DNA of 64,000 nt, from the NCBI GenBank assembly GCA_008973525.1, contig WACJ01000301.1, positions 1 through 64,000 on the forward strand. Direction: 5' to 3'. Each line of letters begins with the position of its first letter. Within the stretch, counting starts at the first letter, position 1. A program made the position numbers and the translations under genes. This DNA comes from Stenopsyche tienmushanensis. Lineage: Eukaryota; Arthropoda; Insecta; Trichoptera; Stenopsychidae. Positions 51,350-62,259 of the stretch are shown here, in pieces. Below the pieces are notes generated by a model, which searched no databases, was not told the DNA's origin, and saw only the letters and a program-made list of their open reading frames with translations.

Positions 51350-53360
51350 CTAGCGACGCTGCCTGAACCTGAAGGCGACGGGGGTCTTCGGCGCCAGCAC
51401 GAACTCGAACTGGACGTCGATCTCGCCGTCGAACTCTATGACGTAGTCGCGGACCGTCTGCGGAGAAGAGAGGCTGGTGAGCGAGGCGGCCGGGGGCGGA
51501 GGCGTCCGCTCGGCCCCCGGCCGCCGCTCACCTTGGCCAGCGTGATGAGGATCGCCTGCTCGACGAGCCGCTTCCCCGGGCACATCCGCTTCCCGATGCC
51601 GAAGGGGGCGAAGACGCACGTCGTCGCGCCGCGCCCGCGCCCGTCGGCCTCCAGCCAGCGCTCCGGCCGGAACTCTCCGGCGCGCTCGAAGTTCCTCTCG
51701 TCCCGGCAGGCGATCATCGTGTGGCACATGACCAGCGTCTGAAAACGGACTGGCGCGTCAGTCCCCCGGCCTCCCGGACGGGAGCGGGGGGGGGGGGCCG
51801 CACTCACCCCGGCGGGCACGAGGTAGCCGCCCAGCGGCGCGTCCTCCTCCAGCACCCTCGTCAGCGCGAAGGCCACCGGCACGAGCCTGAACGCCTCCAG
51901 CATGCACGCCTTCGCGTAGTTCATCTCGCCGAGGTCCGCCGCCGTCACGTGGCTGCGGTTCGGCGCGATCTCCTCGAGCTCCTCGCGGATCTTCGTCTGC
52001 GCCGCCGGGTTCTTCGACAGCAGGTAGAACAGGAAGGTGAGGCTGCTGCTCAGCTGAAAGCGAGGGCGGGCCGTCAGGGCGGCGGGGACGGCGGGGGCGA
52101 GCCCCGGTCCCCGGCGCGGAGGCTCACCGTGGAGATGCCCGCGGCGATGAAGTCGACGAGGGCCGAGTGCTTCTCGCGCTCGTCGAGGTCTCGCCTTCCG
52201 ACGATCGACGTCAGGATGCACTTGTTGTCGTCGGCGCCCTGCCCGTCGGACGCCTTGGACTCCTCGACGATGTTCGAGATGATCCTTGCGGGGGAAGAGA
52301 GGGAGCGTGAGCGGGGCCGGGGCGCGCGCCGTCGGCGCCCGGCCCCGGGACTCACCGGTGGATGACGTCCTCGCTCTCGAGGAACTTGAGGTAGTCCGGC
52401 GAGCTGACGTAGGCGTCGACGCTGCTCCGGTAGAAGCTGTCCCGCTCGGAGAGGAAGCGCCGGTTCATCGCGTCGCCGAGCTGGCGCGCCGTCGCCGAGA
52501 TCTCGCTCTCCATGAAGGACATCCGCCGGCCGAGGACGAGGGCGCAGCAGGCTGAAACAGCGGCGGGGGCGAGTTCCTCAGGCGGCGCCGGACGCGGGGC
52601 GCCGGGGCGGCCGCCAAAATTGAACGAACGATCGGTCACTTTCGATTCCGTATCTGGAGGCGAGCTCGTCGAAGCGGGCGACGTTGCCCCGGGCGTCGGC
52701 GCCGGCGCTCACCAGCCGCAGCAGGTCGTCCGCGATCGCGTTCAGCTCCGGCAGGAAGGCCAGCAGCGTCCTCCGGCTGGTCAGCTCGCCGGTCAGCTTG
52801 GTGCGCAGCGCGTGCCAGACCTCGCCCTGCCTGAAAGACGCCGGGCTGTAGTCTCTGCGGGGGCGGGGGAGGCGGGGCGCGGGGGTGGGACGCACTCGGA
52901 GGCGATGCCGGCGCTCGCGTATCTGTCGGGGCGCTCCTTCCTGTAGCGGGTGACGATCTCCGAGGGCGGCCGGAACGGGTAGCGGCTCGGGTAGCGCAGC
53001 ACCCTCTCGATGTCCTCCCGGTCGGCGACGCTGACGAGGGCCCTGCCGTCGGCGATCCTCTCCCGGCAGACGGGTCCGTACCGTCGGATCATGTCTGAAA
53101 CGGAGCGGGCGCCGTCACGGGGGCGGAGGCGCTCGCCCCCCGCCCGGGTCGGCGCCGCGCCACTCACCCGCGTACGCCTCGTGCACCTTGTCCCTCCTGT
53201 AGCGCCAGAGGTACGTCCAGCCGGTCCCGAAGAACGGCAGGTCGGCCGGCCCGGGGATCCTGCCGAGGTCCCCGCCGAGGGAGGGCCGCGCGAGCCTCCG
53301 GCGCGCGAGCGCGGCGAGGATCAGCGCGACGATGCCGAGCGCCCAGACGATCGCCGACAT
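51350..53360 (-). CDS. shd: CYP314A1 (shade), ecdysone 20-monooxygenase
   Basis: Eight coding exons (53360-53168, 53094-52896, 52830-52640, 52551-52356, 52284-52128, 52053-51808, 51738-51532, 51457-51350) join in phase to 498 codons. Introns are 65-88 bases. Order of P450 features: hydrophobic anchor 4-18, IPGP (35-38), YPSRYPFRPPSE and RPDRYASAGI typical of CYP314, I-helix FIAAGIST (near 305-312), EAFR (365-368), PERW (419-422), heme loop FGIGKRMCPG with Cys447, and the C-terminal FEFVLAPKTP shared by shade proteins. It hydroxylates ecdysone to 20-hydroxyecdysone. The coding sequence is extremely GC-rich, mostly G or C at third positions, unlike the AT-rich kinase and isomerase genes. The N-terminus looks more like an ER anchor than a mitochondrial presequence. 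Confidence 0.9.
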
Positions 53361-53962
53361 TCTGAAACCGAGAGGGGGACCGGTCGGGAGCGTTCTCCGG
53401 GCGGCGCGGGGGCGCAGCCTCCCCGCGGACCCGGAGGGGAGGGAGTCCCGGCGGCCGGGGGCGCCCGTCCGCCGGCGAGTCCCGTCGCCGAGACGCGGAA
53501 GTCCGGACTCGGAAGTCGTCTCACCTCGCAGCTCCGAGGATCCGACGACCGTCGAGCTCGGCGCCCGCGACCCGACTGTCGCCGGCCGCCGCGGCCGTCC
53601 CCCTCCTCGGCGCCGTCCGGGAGCCCTCCGCGGCCCGTCTTCGAATCTCGCGCCCTCCCGGCCCGGAAGCGGCGCCTCGGAGCCTTCCCGGAGCGAGACC
53701 CTCCGGCACCGACCTTCGGAGGGGCGACCGCGACTTTTCCGACGGGGCGGCGCTTCCGCCTCCGACACCTTCGGGCTCTTTCGTCGGTCTCGTCTTTCGG
53801 CGACGACGGAGTATTCTTCCTTTCGAAATGTTTTCTTCGGAAAAGATAACTTCTTTCTGAAATCGGCTTGCGAAAGATCGATCGCCTTCGAAAGAGTTGA
53901 ACGTCGAAGAGTCTCACAGCGGGGTCGGAGCAGGACCTTCGCGAACCCTGAGCTCTGATTCA
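53361..53962 (-). promoter_or_regulatory. 5' non-coding exon and promoter side of shade
   Basis: The coding exon is preceded by an acceptor (TTTCAG|AATG, first exon base 53361). A good donor, GCGAG|GTGAGA, at 53525-53519 defines an upstream non-coding exon and an intron of 163 bases. GC-rich sequence continues to about 53960 and then ends sharply. The transcription start was not located. Frames on both strands here are artefacts of composition. Confidence 0.55.
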
Positions 53963-53969
53963 TTTTGGG

Positions 53970-54737
53970 GCCCCCTTACAATTGCAATTCATAATATTAA
54001 AACATTACAGCAAACTTACAGCTAGAAAGAAAATAATATTTATTTATGTATGCATCCATTTTATAGTTCACTAATTTTCACCAGCTTCATAGATCTTCAT
54101 AATGAATCTTTTGTAACACGTCTACTTCTTTATAATAATAGAGATTGCATAGTTATTTTGACAGGGTTTTTAATATGTACATCTCAACCGAGAAAATGAA
54201 CGCTCAGCTGAAAAGTTTGTGACGATTGATGTTAAACAAGAAAGGCAATGCCTACATTTGGAAAGGCACACTCGGTATTGTATTCTAAAACGATTTTTTA
54301 AAACTAAGCACTCATTTGAGTTTTTACAAAATCTTGCTTTTTAACCTTTTCCGTTGTACTGAACTTAGGGCGCACATATAAATGAAATTGACGTTCAGAT
54401 ATGATTTTAAAGTTCTGCGATTGAGCATCGATCAGCTCTTCGCATTATTGAGAATACCGTTCAATCTTACTAGACGACAAAGTCACATTATATATCACGT
54501 CACTTAGAAAACACAATCTCTCTGCTAGGTCTTTGCATATTTCTCGTCTCATTTTCATCTCAGTTACAAGTTTATCAAGAATTGTGCACAAGATGTCGAT
54601 ACGAAATTTATCTTAGACATGCAGATATACTTGTTGTATACTTTCTTTCTGATACGCATGCAAGTCGTAGCTGTCTTCCAATCGACGCCCAGTAACATTT
54701 CCTTATTATCTTTTTCAAATTCAGTCAACTAATGATA
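53970..54737. other. AT-rich flank of shade with one unassigned minus-strand coding-like stretch
   Basis: On the minus strand about 54735-54420 reads LTEFEKDNKEMLLGVDWKTA, then after a frame slip LVTEMKMRREICKDLAERL and a little further to a stop. It resembles retroelement coding sequence in style, but I cannot name a family. Confidence 0.3.
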
Positions 54738-55249
54738 CATACTAGCAGGGTCGTAACTAGAGCGTGGCAAAGCAGGCGCCTGCCACGGGCGCAACAGGGA
54801 TTGGGGCGCAAAACGCTGGATACCGACCCGTTCGAGAGAGTTGTACGTGATTTTTATTTTACTTGATCATTTTACTCTAAATGCATTAACACGTAAATTG
54901 ACATAAGATTCGCAATGAGTCATTTTCGATATCTCTCATGGGGTTCCCGATTCTTCGTTTGGAGATAATATGTACATACTTGCTTCACTACTCATAATTG
55001 GCTCGAGATAGATAACACCATCGATGTCATTAATTCAAAGCAACATGATATAATAATTGATTAGCGATGCTTTATCTCCACTTTAACGGTGATCCAATTT
55101 TATGGATAATCAGTGTTCCCGATGAAGCTCGTAAGAATTTTAAGTGTCGACCCGATTAGTCATTTTTGGATACCCGAAAAAAAGTGTTTCGGCGCTCGTT
55201 GTATCATCTCCTTATATTGCTTCATCAGCACCAACACCACCTACGCCCT

Positions 55250-55302
55250 TCGGCCAGTGCGCCCCTCGGTCAGTGCGCCCCTCGGCCAGTGCGCCCCTGC
55301 CT
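55250..55302 (+). repeat. Three tandem copies of a 16-bp unit
   Basis: CGGCCAGTGCGCCCCT is repeated three times with one substitution (CGGTCAGTG in the middle copy). It lies inside the hAT element at 54746-58073. Confidence 0.8.
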
Positions 55303-55507
55303 CATTTTCGTCAAAACGAAAAATACACAAGAAACACTAATAAGTAAGTAAATGTAAATTATGTCAATATTAGATGTTCTTACAATTTATTGAGGTTTTT
55401 TTCTCAATGCAATTTTTTTCAATTTCGTTAACAGAGATCGCGCGTTATCGTGCTGGAAAATAATGGTGCATCTATTCACCAAAGTTGGCTTCTCTTGATG
55501 TAAAGCG

Positions 55508-55560
55508 TCGGAGCGGGGGCGCTCTCGGGGCAGAGCCCCCGGGCGGCGCCCCGCTCCCAC
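55508..55560. repeat. GC-rich inverted repeat
   Basis: GAGCGGGGGCGC at the left and GGCGCCCCGCTC at the right form a stem around a GC-rich loop containing CAGAGCCCCCGGG. It is strongly different in composition from its AT-rich surroundings. Confidence 0.65.
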
Positions 55561-55974
55561 GCGCTTGTCGTTATGGTTGCACTAGCGCGCAAGTATTCTG
55601 TTTCAATTGCTTTTATATGACTCAAGATATAGGTTCATTAAAACATAATACATAAGTCCAAATTAATAAAAAAAAATCATTAAAAAAATGTTCAATTTCT
55701 TATGTCCAACATGTATAGCATCTGCTTGCTGTTGCTTAATTATTTTTGCCTATTATTGTGTTGCGAAAATAAAAGGAATGAGTTGCTGTGCAAATCTGTC
55801 AGTTTACTTTTGAAGAAGTAGAAAGGGGGAATAAAAAAAATGGTCAGCGATAAGAATGGTGCTCGTTAATTATCAAAATAAATGCCTGACTTCTGTGCTC
55901 CTTGTGAGCATCCTTCGTCCATTGCCGTTGCTTTGCGGTCTTTATTGGAGATTGTTTACACTTTCAGATCTTTT

Positions 55975-56345
55975 AGCTGGTCATTGGTGCTTTAATTTTC
56001 GGTAAAATTGGTAGCCAAAATCTAGGAATGCTAGTGCCGTCATATCGTCTGTTGATTGCAGAGTTTCTTCGTTTTTTGATCTCTTGTAATTTTGATGCTG
56101 ACGTTTTTGACTGTTGCTATAGTTTATGTGCCGCAAAATTGATGTGATGATCGTTCTTCGTAACATATTCGGTTATTGCTGATTTGTAATCCAATTGCAA
56201 AACTGCTTTCTGATATCCTCTCACCCTGTGGGCGATCTATCTATTGGTTTGTTCAATGTACGACATGATGCAGGCTGCGCATTCGATCTCGTAAACCCCC
56301 TGATTTTCGTTTTTCACTTTTTTCTTTTTGTCGAATAGGAGGCTT
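55975..56345 (-). pseudogene. Penelope-like retroelement GIY-YIG endonuclease remnant
   Basis: The minus-strand frame reads QGVYEIECAACIMSYIEQT, then a stop, then RVRGYQKAVLQLDYKSAITE and HHINFAAHKL. In Penelope-like elements the endonuclease has GVY.I.C..C...YIGQT, a later basic helix and E(H)..(T/N).H.I(N/D)F. The order and spacing fit. The Gly of YIGQT is replaced by Glu and one in-frame stop is present, so it is dead. The reverse-transcriptase part is absent. The flank at 55740-55900 is probably its 3' untranslated region. Confidence 0.72.
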
Positions 56346-56408
56346 CCTATCTTTTTTCTTGTCCTAAAGATCGCGTTCATGTCGTGCTAATGAAGTGCTC
56401 TTGGATGC

Positions 56409-56606
56409 TTAAAAAAAATCCGTATGGTGCGTAGCGTCTGGTAATAAATGATTTGGGCGTGAGCAGCCCACATACAGCTGTCCATGTGAGAAGCATGCAC
56501 GCATGCCCTGTGTTTCCCTGTACTCTGTTGATGCTCGCACCGGAAACTGCACGCGCTTCAATTCAAATAGCATATCAGTCGGAATAATTGGGACACATCT
56601 TTCCAT
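56409..56606 (-). pseudogene. Helitron helicase C-terminal fragment
   Basis: The frame reads DMLFELKRVQFPVRASTEYR and then GMRACFSHGQLYVGCSRPNHL. This matches the end of the Pif1-like helicase domain of Helitron Rep/helicase proteins, where QFPV.....KSQGQT......FSHGQLYVA.SR is usual. Helicase motif V/VI text is partly lost between the two halves. It is a small piece inside the hAT element. Confidence 0.72.
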
Positions 56607-56814
56607 TTCAAACTGAAGCTTTGATGATATTATTCATCATCTTTTTCTCTAAAAGTCTGGTACTGTTGCTATAATTTTAATTTAGTTGCCAATTTTCAGT
56701 GTTAAAATACACAATTCAAATATAATTTTTAAATAGAACGATGAACTAACTGAATGTTGCCTTTATTTTTTGTTCATGTGTTTGGGTGTCATTTGATAAA
56801 TGCCTTTTTATATA

Positions 56815-57072
56815 ATTCAAATCAAAAAGTTACTTTTTGCATTTTGTCGCGCTGATACACGCACCATACATTGAAAACCTCTGTTTTGTTTAAATATATC
56901 TGTGCAGTAAGCTCTTTTGTAGGCACGACTAAAATTTCGTTTCAATCTATTAGCTGATTTAAGAATTATATCAATTTTACGAAAGAAGTAGAGTTTCATG
57001 AATTTCTTACGAAATCGCCCGGACTTTCAGCGAAGCTTAGCGCGAAACGCACGGACTGTAAAGTATTAATGT
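56815..57072 (-). repeat. Second copy of the TTAA-ended repeat (first copy at 19573-19878)
   Basis: On the minus strand the end reads ATTAATACTTTACAGTCCGT and the interior keeps IDIILKSANRLKRNF and YCTDIFKQNRGFQ. The conserved peptide wording across two decayed copies suggests former coding function, perhaps a piggyBac-type transposase start, but no family is certain. Confidence 0.5.
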
Positions 57073-58184
57073 TTTTTTAATTTAATTCTTCGTTTTCGTC
57101 GATAGTCATTTCTTCCCAAATATATTTTTCCGACAATTTTAGACTTTTTTATGCGTATTAGCATAAAAAAGCTTTGTTCTTTATAGAAAAATGAGGGATA
57201 AGTTCCATTATTTTTTAAAATGGCATAATATCAAAATCGCATAAAAAAGATCCGCATAAAAACAGACCAAAGTAAAATATATTGGAAGTAGAATGCGATA
57301 AAACTTTTACTACTTTAGTACTTGATGTTTATAATATGTATGTACTTCAAGTCGGTATATCGCAAAAATCAAATTATTTATCAAAATTAATTTATCTAAT
57401 TTTGAGAAGTTTGAGAGTTTTTGAGCCACCTAGGTTTGTTTTCATTTTGATGAGTTTCGTCGGTGTGAGATAAGATTTGAAGTGTCGGCGAAGACGGTAT
57501 GCATGAACTTATTCTGGCGCAATAAGCAAGTATTATCTGCTAACACATGACGGTATTTGACGGTAACTGTGCATCGATGGGTTAAATGACATTTTCTCGA
57601 AACTGCATTTTCAAAAACGGCTGTTTTTGACTGACCCGGCTGAAGTTTTAGGTGGTTTCTCACTATAATATTGTAAAATTGTGGGTAAAATTTGTCAAGA
57701 ATATATAAAAGTTTAATTAAAAAAACTACTTAGTTTTTAATTATATACTTTTATAGGTATATTCTGCTCCTGCACATAATAAAAATTTAAAAAAATTGTT
57801 TTCAGATCAATAGAAAAAATCCGACAAATTCTTGATATCAATAAAAAAAATCGAGTCTAATGAAATATCTTATAACGACGCCATTTTGTTTATAACTAAC
57901 ATTAGCACTTTTTTTAACGTAGCAATGTTGTAATAAAATAATGTCAAAATATTAAACATTATTTTATCACCTTTAAAAAATGTATTGAAAATATCCGTCC
58001 GAAAATGTGGGGGGGGGGGGGGGCGCAATTTTGATTTTTGCCACGGGCGCATCATACCCTAGTTACGGCCCTGCATACTAGACTCATTTTGTAGAACGTT
58101 GCTTAGCCTTGTAAAAAATCGGCAAAATCTCATTCCGAAAATTCAATACTAAAACGATACACTTGCTCAAGCGAACAAAGTTGA

Positions 58185-58600
58185 TTGGATCAATTCTGGC
58201 GGGAATGCTTCAAAGGCAGGTCATTCCGTTGTAGGGCTGTCGCTGATTGTGTTGGGGTTAGAAAGTCTTCAGTGATTAGAATCCGCAGAGGCCTTTCAAA
58301 AGTGTCAAAGTCAACTCGAGCCGGGCGTCCTTCAGTTTTTCAATCTGGAGAGCGGAGATCGGTGTGCAAGATGATAAACCTCCCGGAGGTCGTCAATGCC
58401 AGCCGGGTTCAGCGAGAGCTCCAGAATCCATATGGAATATCGACCAGTACTACAACAATCCAACGAACGCCCAAGGAGTCTGGTTACATTGTTGTTACCA
58501 AGAAAAAAGCCTTTGCTTACAGCCTGGTATAAAAAAAGGTTGGAATCAGTCAGAACTTACTTCGTATGGACTCCGGTCCACTCTATTATATAGTAAATAA
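58185..58600 (+). pseudogene. Tc1-like transposase N-terminal half
   Basis: The frame starts DQFWRECFKGRSFRCRAVAD and shows a helix-turn-helix segment, then the GRP hook in STRAGRPSVFQSGERR, a second helix-turn-helix VVNASRVQRELQNPYGIS and, after a frame slip, KKRLESVRTYFVWT. These are the paired-like DNA-binding domain and the linker before the first catalytic Asp of Tc1 transposases. The catalytic part is missing. Confidence 0.72.
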
Positions 58601-58819
58601 GGCAGAGACTGAAATTTTACACTCATCTCTACAAAGTTATTTTTTGTCTCAGTCAGTGTTTATACAATGCAAAACAATAAAATTGCAGTCTATTATGTTT
58701 TCAACGTTGCAGACAATAATGGCAATTTTCAAAACCCGAATAATTGTACATACCGGGGTAAAATGTACAATTTACAAAGCTGCTTCTTTGTCTACGAGAA
58801 GTTTACGTTAATTATTGTT

Positions 58820-59470
58820 GAATAAACGCTGAAGTTGTAGCGCGAAAACTTGATTGAAGTATTGCAATTTTCAAATGATTGTAAAATTAAGTACATTTAA
58901 TATTAAGCAGCTGCAAAATAGTTTCAGCCTTTTAAGTACAAGACATTTACAGGTTTCAAAAATTGTTATAAATATCAGCAACAACATTGTTACGGTAGAC
59001 TGTCGTTTTATTTACTTCAAATTGTAAGAATTGTAAGAATAATTACACAAATAATGTCGCTGCCTTCCTTGTTTGTTTCTAAACTGTTTTTCTGCATCCC
59101 CTTTTAACGGCCAAACACGTTGACAGACCCTTGATTATCTGGGCTAATGCTGGGGTGGAAGGCACGGATACACGGATAAATCATCAAATTTCTACACGGT
59201 TTCTAGTATATTAGATGCATCAAAAAGTCTTATCACAGCATATCTCCGTTAGGACGTATATATACGTCCCGCCCACCTGGCGTGAGTTCATATTATAATT
59301 TTTTTTAACGATGCTTAGAATTTATAAAAAAAACAATGAAACAAATATTTATTTAAATACAAAAACATATAGAGAAGTTAACAAATACAAAACAATAAAC
59401 AAAAACACACAAAGAAAATGAAAGCATAGAGTTTAAAAAATAAAATATATCCATACATAAATTCAAAACT
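58820..59470. other. AT-rich stretch with an 18-bp perfect palindrome
   Basis: GGACGTATATATACGTCC at 59252-59269 is a perfect palindrome. It may belong to the 3' end of the piggyBac-type remnant just beyond, since such ends often contain internal palindromes, but this is inference. Confidence 0.45.
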
Positions 59471-59775
59471 AAACTTCTGTGTGATATATTTTAAAACAGT
59501 TGTTGACACGTAGTACTACCTCACAATCCGGACACCAGTATTTAGATTATTTTCCTTTTTTGTAATAAACCTGACATTCCCTGGCTTTAGTTCCTTTTCG
59601 TTTGTTCTTTGAAAATGCCTTTCAACTAAGCGTGAGGGTTTATGTGTAATGCTGTTTTTTGATGGCATAGATTGGCTTTTTACTATGTTGTCTGAACTGA
59701 GCAACAATACGTCTTTTTTGTCTTTCCACTTTAAAACTATAAGATTGCCTTTGAATCTTACCTTATGCTTCTAGT
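59470..59775 (-). pseudogene. piggyBac transposase C-terminal remnant with cysteine-rich domain
   Basis: The minus strand reads VLKWKDKKDVLLLSSDNIV and KPSRLVERHFQR, then in a shifted frame WCPDCEVVLRVNNCFKIYHT and a stop. VKWKDKR.V..LST, PSRL.GRHF and C..C...LC...CF..YHT are hallmarks of the piggyBac C-terminus. A frameshift separates the parts and one cysteine of the pair is Arg, so it is inactive. Confidence 0.75.
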
Positions 59776-59789
59776 CATCATTTATCAAG

Positions 59790-60800
59790 TAAACGTCCAC
59801 CCCAACAGAATAGCGAAGTGCAACCAATTTGCTACCTATCTTAAATTCATGTCAAAATATGTATCGACAACTCACACATTCGTTAAACAAAAATTGAGCT
59901 CAAATAGACGTCTATCAAAATCGGCAAGGACTTATCGATACACCTAATATGTATATTACATGTATGCGGTTCTCTGGTACCTTTGTTATCCTACTTCCAT
60001 GACAATTTGACTTTTCTCACTTGAAAAACTGCAGTCCTTTTGTGTGATTACTTGAATAGGTACTTCGTATGTTTTTTGACAGAAAACCAGGATTTCTTTG
60101 TCTGCTTTCGATCCGTGATCACAGTGTACTTTATTTCTCACGACGATATTAGAAAGAACGCTTTACAAACAGACCTTAATTATTTTTTTATTTAATTTTG
60201 AAACTGTGTGGTGCTGAAAGTGGAGTTTTATCTTTGAAGCTGTTTATTTATTTATACGAGCTCATATCTTTTGATTCATAGACAGACCTTGACTTGCGTT
60301 TAGTCTAGAAAATTGTTTGTATGAGGTCATTGGCGGATTTACCTATAGGCGCAGAAGGCGTGCGCCCTGGGTCTCAAAAATTCAGGGAGCCTCAAAATGT
60401 TTCTAACACACTGCATAATTCAAGGATTCGAGAGATTTATGCTCTTCCTTTGAAATACACCCTTTTACGGGATATGTATAAATCATGGTTGAAATACCAA
60501 CCTTCATTTGAAAAAAAATAAGCCGTTTTCTGCCTAAATGCAGCGTAATAGTGAAACTGTAATGGGAAACCGCGCATATCGAGGGCCAAATGTTAAAAAA
60601 CCAAATGGTTCAAATTCGCCCGTGCATTATTTTATTAACGTATATCCGTTTCTCGACTCCAATATGAACTTTACAATTAATTATTACATAGTTACATATG
60701 AAGAGTCGGAATTTCAGTTAATCGATGGTCGATCGTGATTGAGAAAGGTTTTGTGAAAAGTTCGACTTTTTGAAATTGATAAATTTACTGTTGTCTTTAA
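59790..60800. other. AT-rich stretch with a transposon-end-like segment
   Basis: At about 60331-60385 TTGGCGGATTTACCTATAGG with a following GCGCAGAAGGCGTGCGCCC hairpin resembles the end of a widespread non-autonomous DNA transposon. No partner end was found. Short frames at 60321-60738 are not called. Confidence 0.4.
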
Positions 60801-60807
60801 TTATTAG

Positions 60808-61675
60808 GGTGTCCCATAAGTTTCTTTCGTTTTCATATTAAGAAAAAAATAAACAATAATTTGTATTGCAACAAAATTTATTGAATAATATATGATCCAT
60901 TCTGTTCTATTACCTTTCTCCACCTCTCCGGAAGCCTCATAATGCATTCTTACCAAAATTTCCCAAGTTTGTTGGTAAAATATTGATCAAGGTACATTTT
61001 TATATCATTTTTTGAATTAAAATTTTTACCACATAAGGATTTTTTTAATCAAAGAAATAAATAATAATCTGAAGAGGCAATATCCAGAGAGTATGAAGGA
61101 TGAGGTAAAACATCCCAGTCAAATGATAATAATTTATTTCTGACAAGCAAAGACACATGAGGCCTGGCGTTATCTTGATGAAAAACAACGCTTCGTCTGT
61201 TCGCTAATTTTGGCCGTTTTCTGGCAATTGCATCCTTTAGATTGTCTAGTTGGAAACAATATTTTGTTGAATTGATCGTTTCGTCTTGCTAAAGTTGCTT
61301 ATAATAAACTACCCTCTTCCAGTCCCACCCACCATAGCAAAACGTTTTTTTGGATGTAGGCCAGGTTTAGCTACAGTTAGAGTATCCAACTTTCATCTCC
61401 AAGTGACAAGTCTCTTCAAAAAAGGTTGGTTATTTTGTCGTTGGAGAAGATCACATGTTGAAATACGCTGAAGTTTATTTGAGTGAGTCAGTTCATGAGG
61501 AAGCCACACATCTGAACGATTGATGTAGCCCAATTTTGTCAGATGATTATGTACAAAAGTTCATGGAATTTCTAACTTGTTAGCTATTTCGCGAACAGTA
61601 TATCGCGGGTTCTCTTCAACTATGGCTATGATTAGATCTGTGTTCATTTGCGAAAGAAACTTATGGAACAATCTA
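60808..61675 (-). mobile_element. Deleted mariner (mellifera/capitata-like)
   Basis: Terminal repeats CCATAAGTTTCTTTCG at the left and the reverse complement at the right flank an element of 868 bases. The minus-strand text reads DLIIAIVEENPRYTVREIAN, GYINRSDVWLPHELTHSNKL, LKRLVTWR where GDE is expected, and DNARPHVSLLVRNKLLSFD with the second catalytic Asp. The DVW.PHEL wording fits the mellifera/capitata group of mariners. The first helix-turn-helix is missing and the frame is broken. Confidence 0.75.
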
Positions 61676-61729
61676 ATCGATTCACCGGTAAGTCGTTATG
61701 TTTTTTTTCATAGAAAAAAAGTATTTTTT

Positions 61730-62259
61730 AACCTTTTGGAGAGTGAGTAAATTTAAAATCGTGGATGTCGTTGTTGCCATAATTACTTTACACCGATTAC
61801 TTTTTGTAAGCTCCTATCAGCGCAAGATAATCTTCAATTTGAGGCAGAGTCAATAGTAAATAAACGCTGTTGATAGCATACAAGACCACGTCATTTATTT
61901 ACATTAACAATACACAAAAAATCGATTAATTTGCTCCTGCTTTAGAAGGAAATGATAATTGGACAAAGACTCATTCCACAAGCAGCGACGAACAGGAAGC
62001 AATTAAATAAATAAACACTGTCGATAGCACAAAATATTCGGTCATTTATTTGTGTAAACAAATAACACACTTGATATCAAAATCATTATTAGTCGATAAA
62101 TTTAGATTAACGTGCAATGTATGTGGGGAAGCTCTCCGTCTCTGTCTCCCGAACTGTGCTCTGTATCTGTCTGTCTCCGGCTCAATGTACAAGAGTGCTC
62201 TTATTGAATAAGTGGAGGGAGGGTCCCAGGCCCTGGGATAGTACTCCTTTAGGGGTTAA
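61730..62259 (-). repeat. Approximately 530-bp dispersed repeat, copy 2
   Basis: Reverse complement of 28002-28525 over its full length, ending TTAACCCCTAAAGGAGTACT on the minus strand. It begins immediately after a deleted mariner. About 33 kb separates the two copies, so they are dispersed repeats rather than a hairpin. Confidence 0.7.

Larger units (their letters stand above)
54746..58073. mobile_element. hAT element with exact 8-bp target duplication, carrying other transposon fragments
   Basis: The element starts CAGGGTCGTAACTAGAG and ends with the reverse complement of CAGGGCCGTAACTAGGG. CATACTAG flanks it on both sides exactly (54738-54745, 58074-58081), as expected for hAT insertion. 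Its ends match the ends of the mosaic repeats at 6781-7814, 20349-21411 and 46961-47754, so they form one family. The 3.3 kb interior holds a Penelope GIY-YIG remnant, a Helitron helicase fragment and a TTAA-ended repeat, but I found no hAT transposase. It must have moved in trans. Confidence 0.85.

Noticed and set aside
51350..53360. Horizontal transfer of the P450 gene because of its extreme GC content
   Set aside because: It has spliceosomal introns and shade-specific motifs throughout, and the family is native to arthropods. Composition alone is not enough.
53010..53963. Long open frames on the plus strand and in alternative minus frames across shade and its upstream exon
   Set aside because: They are Arg/Pro/Gly-rich shadows caused by stop-poor GC-rich sequence; the P450 frame, splice sites and motifs explain the region.
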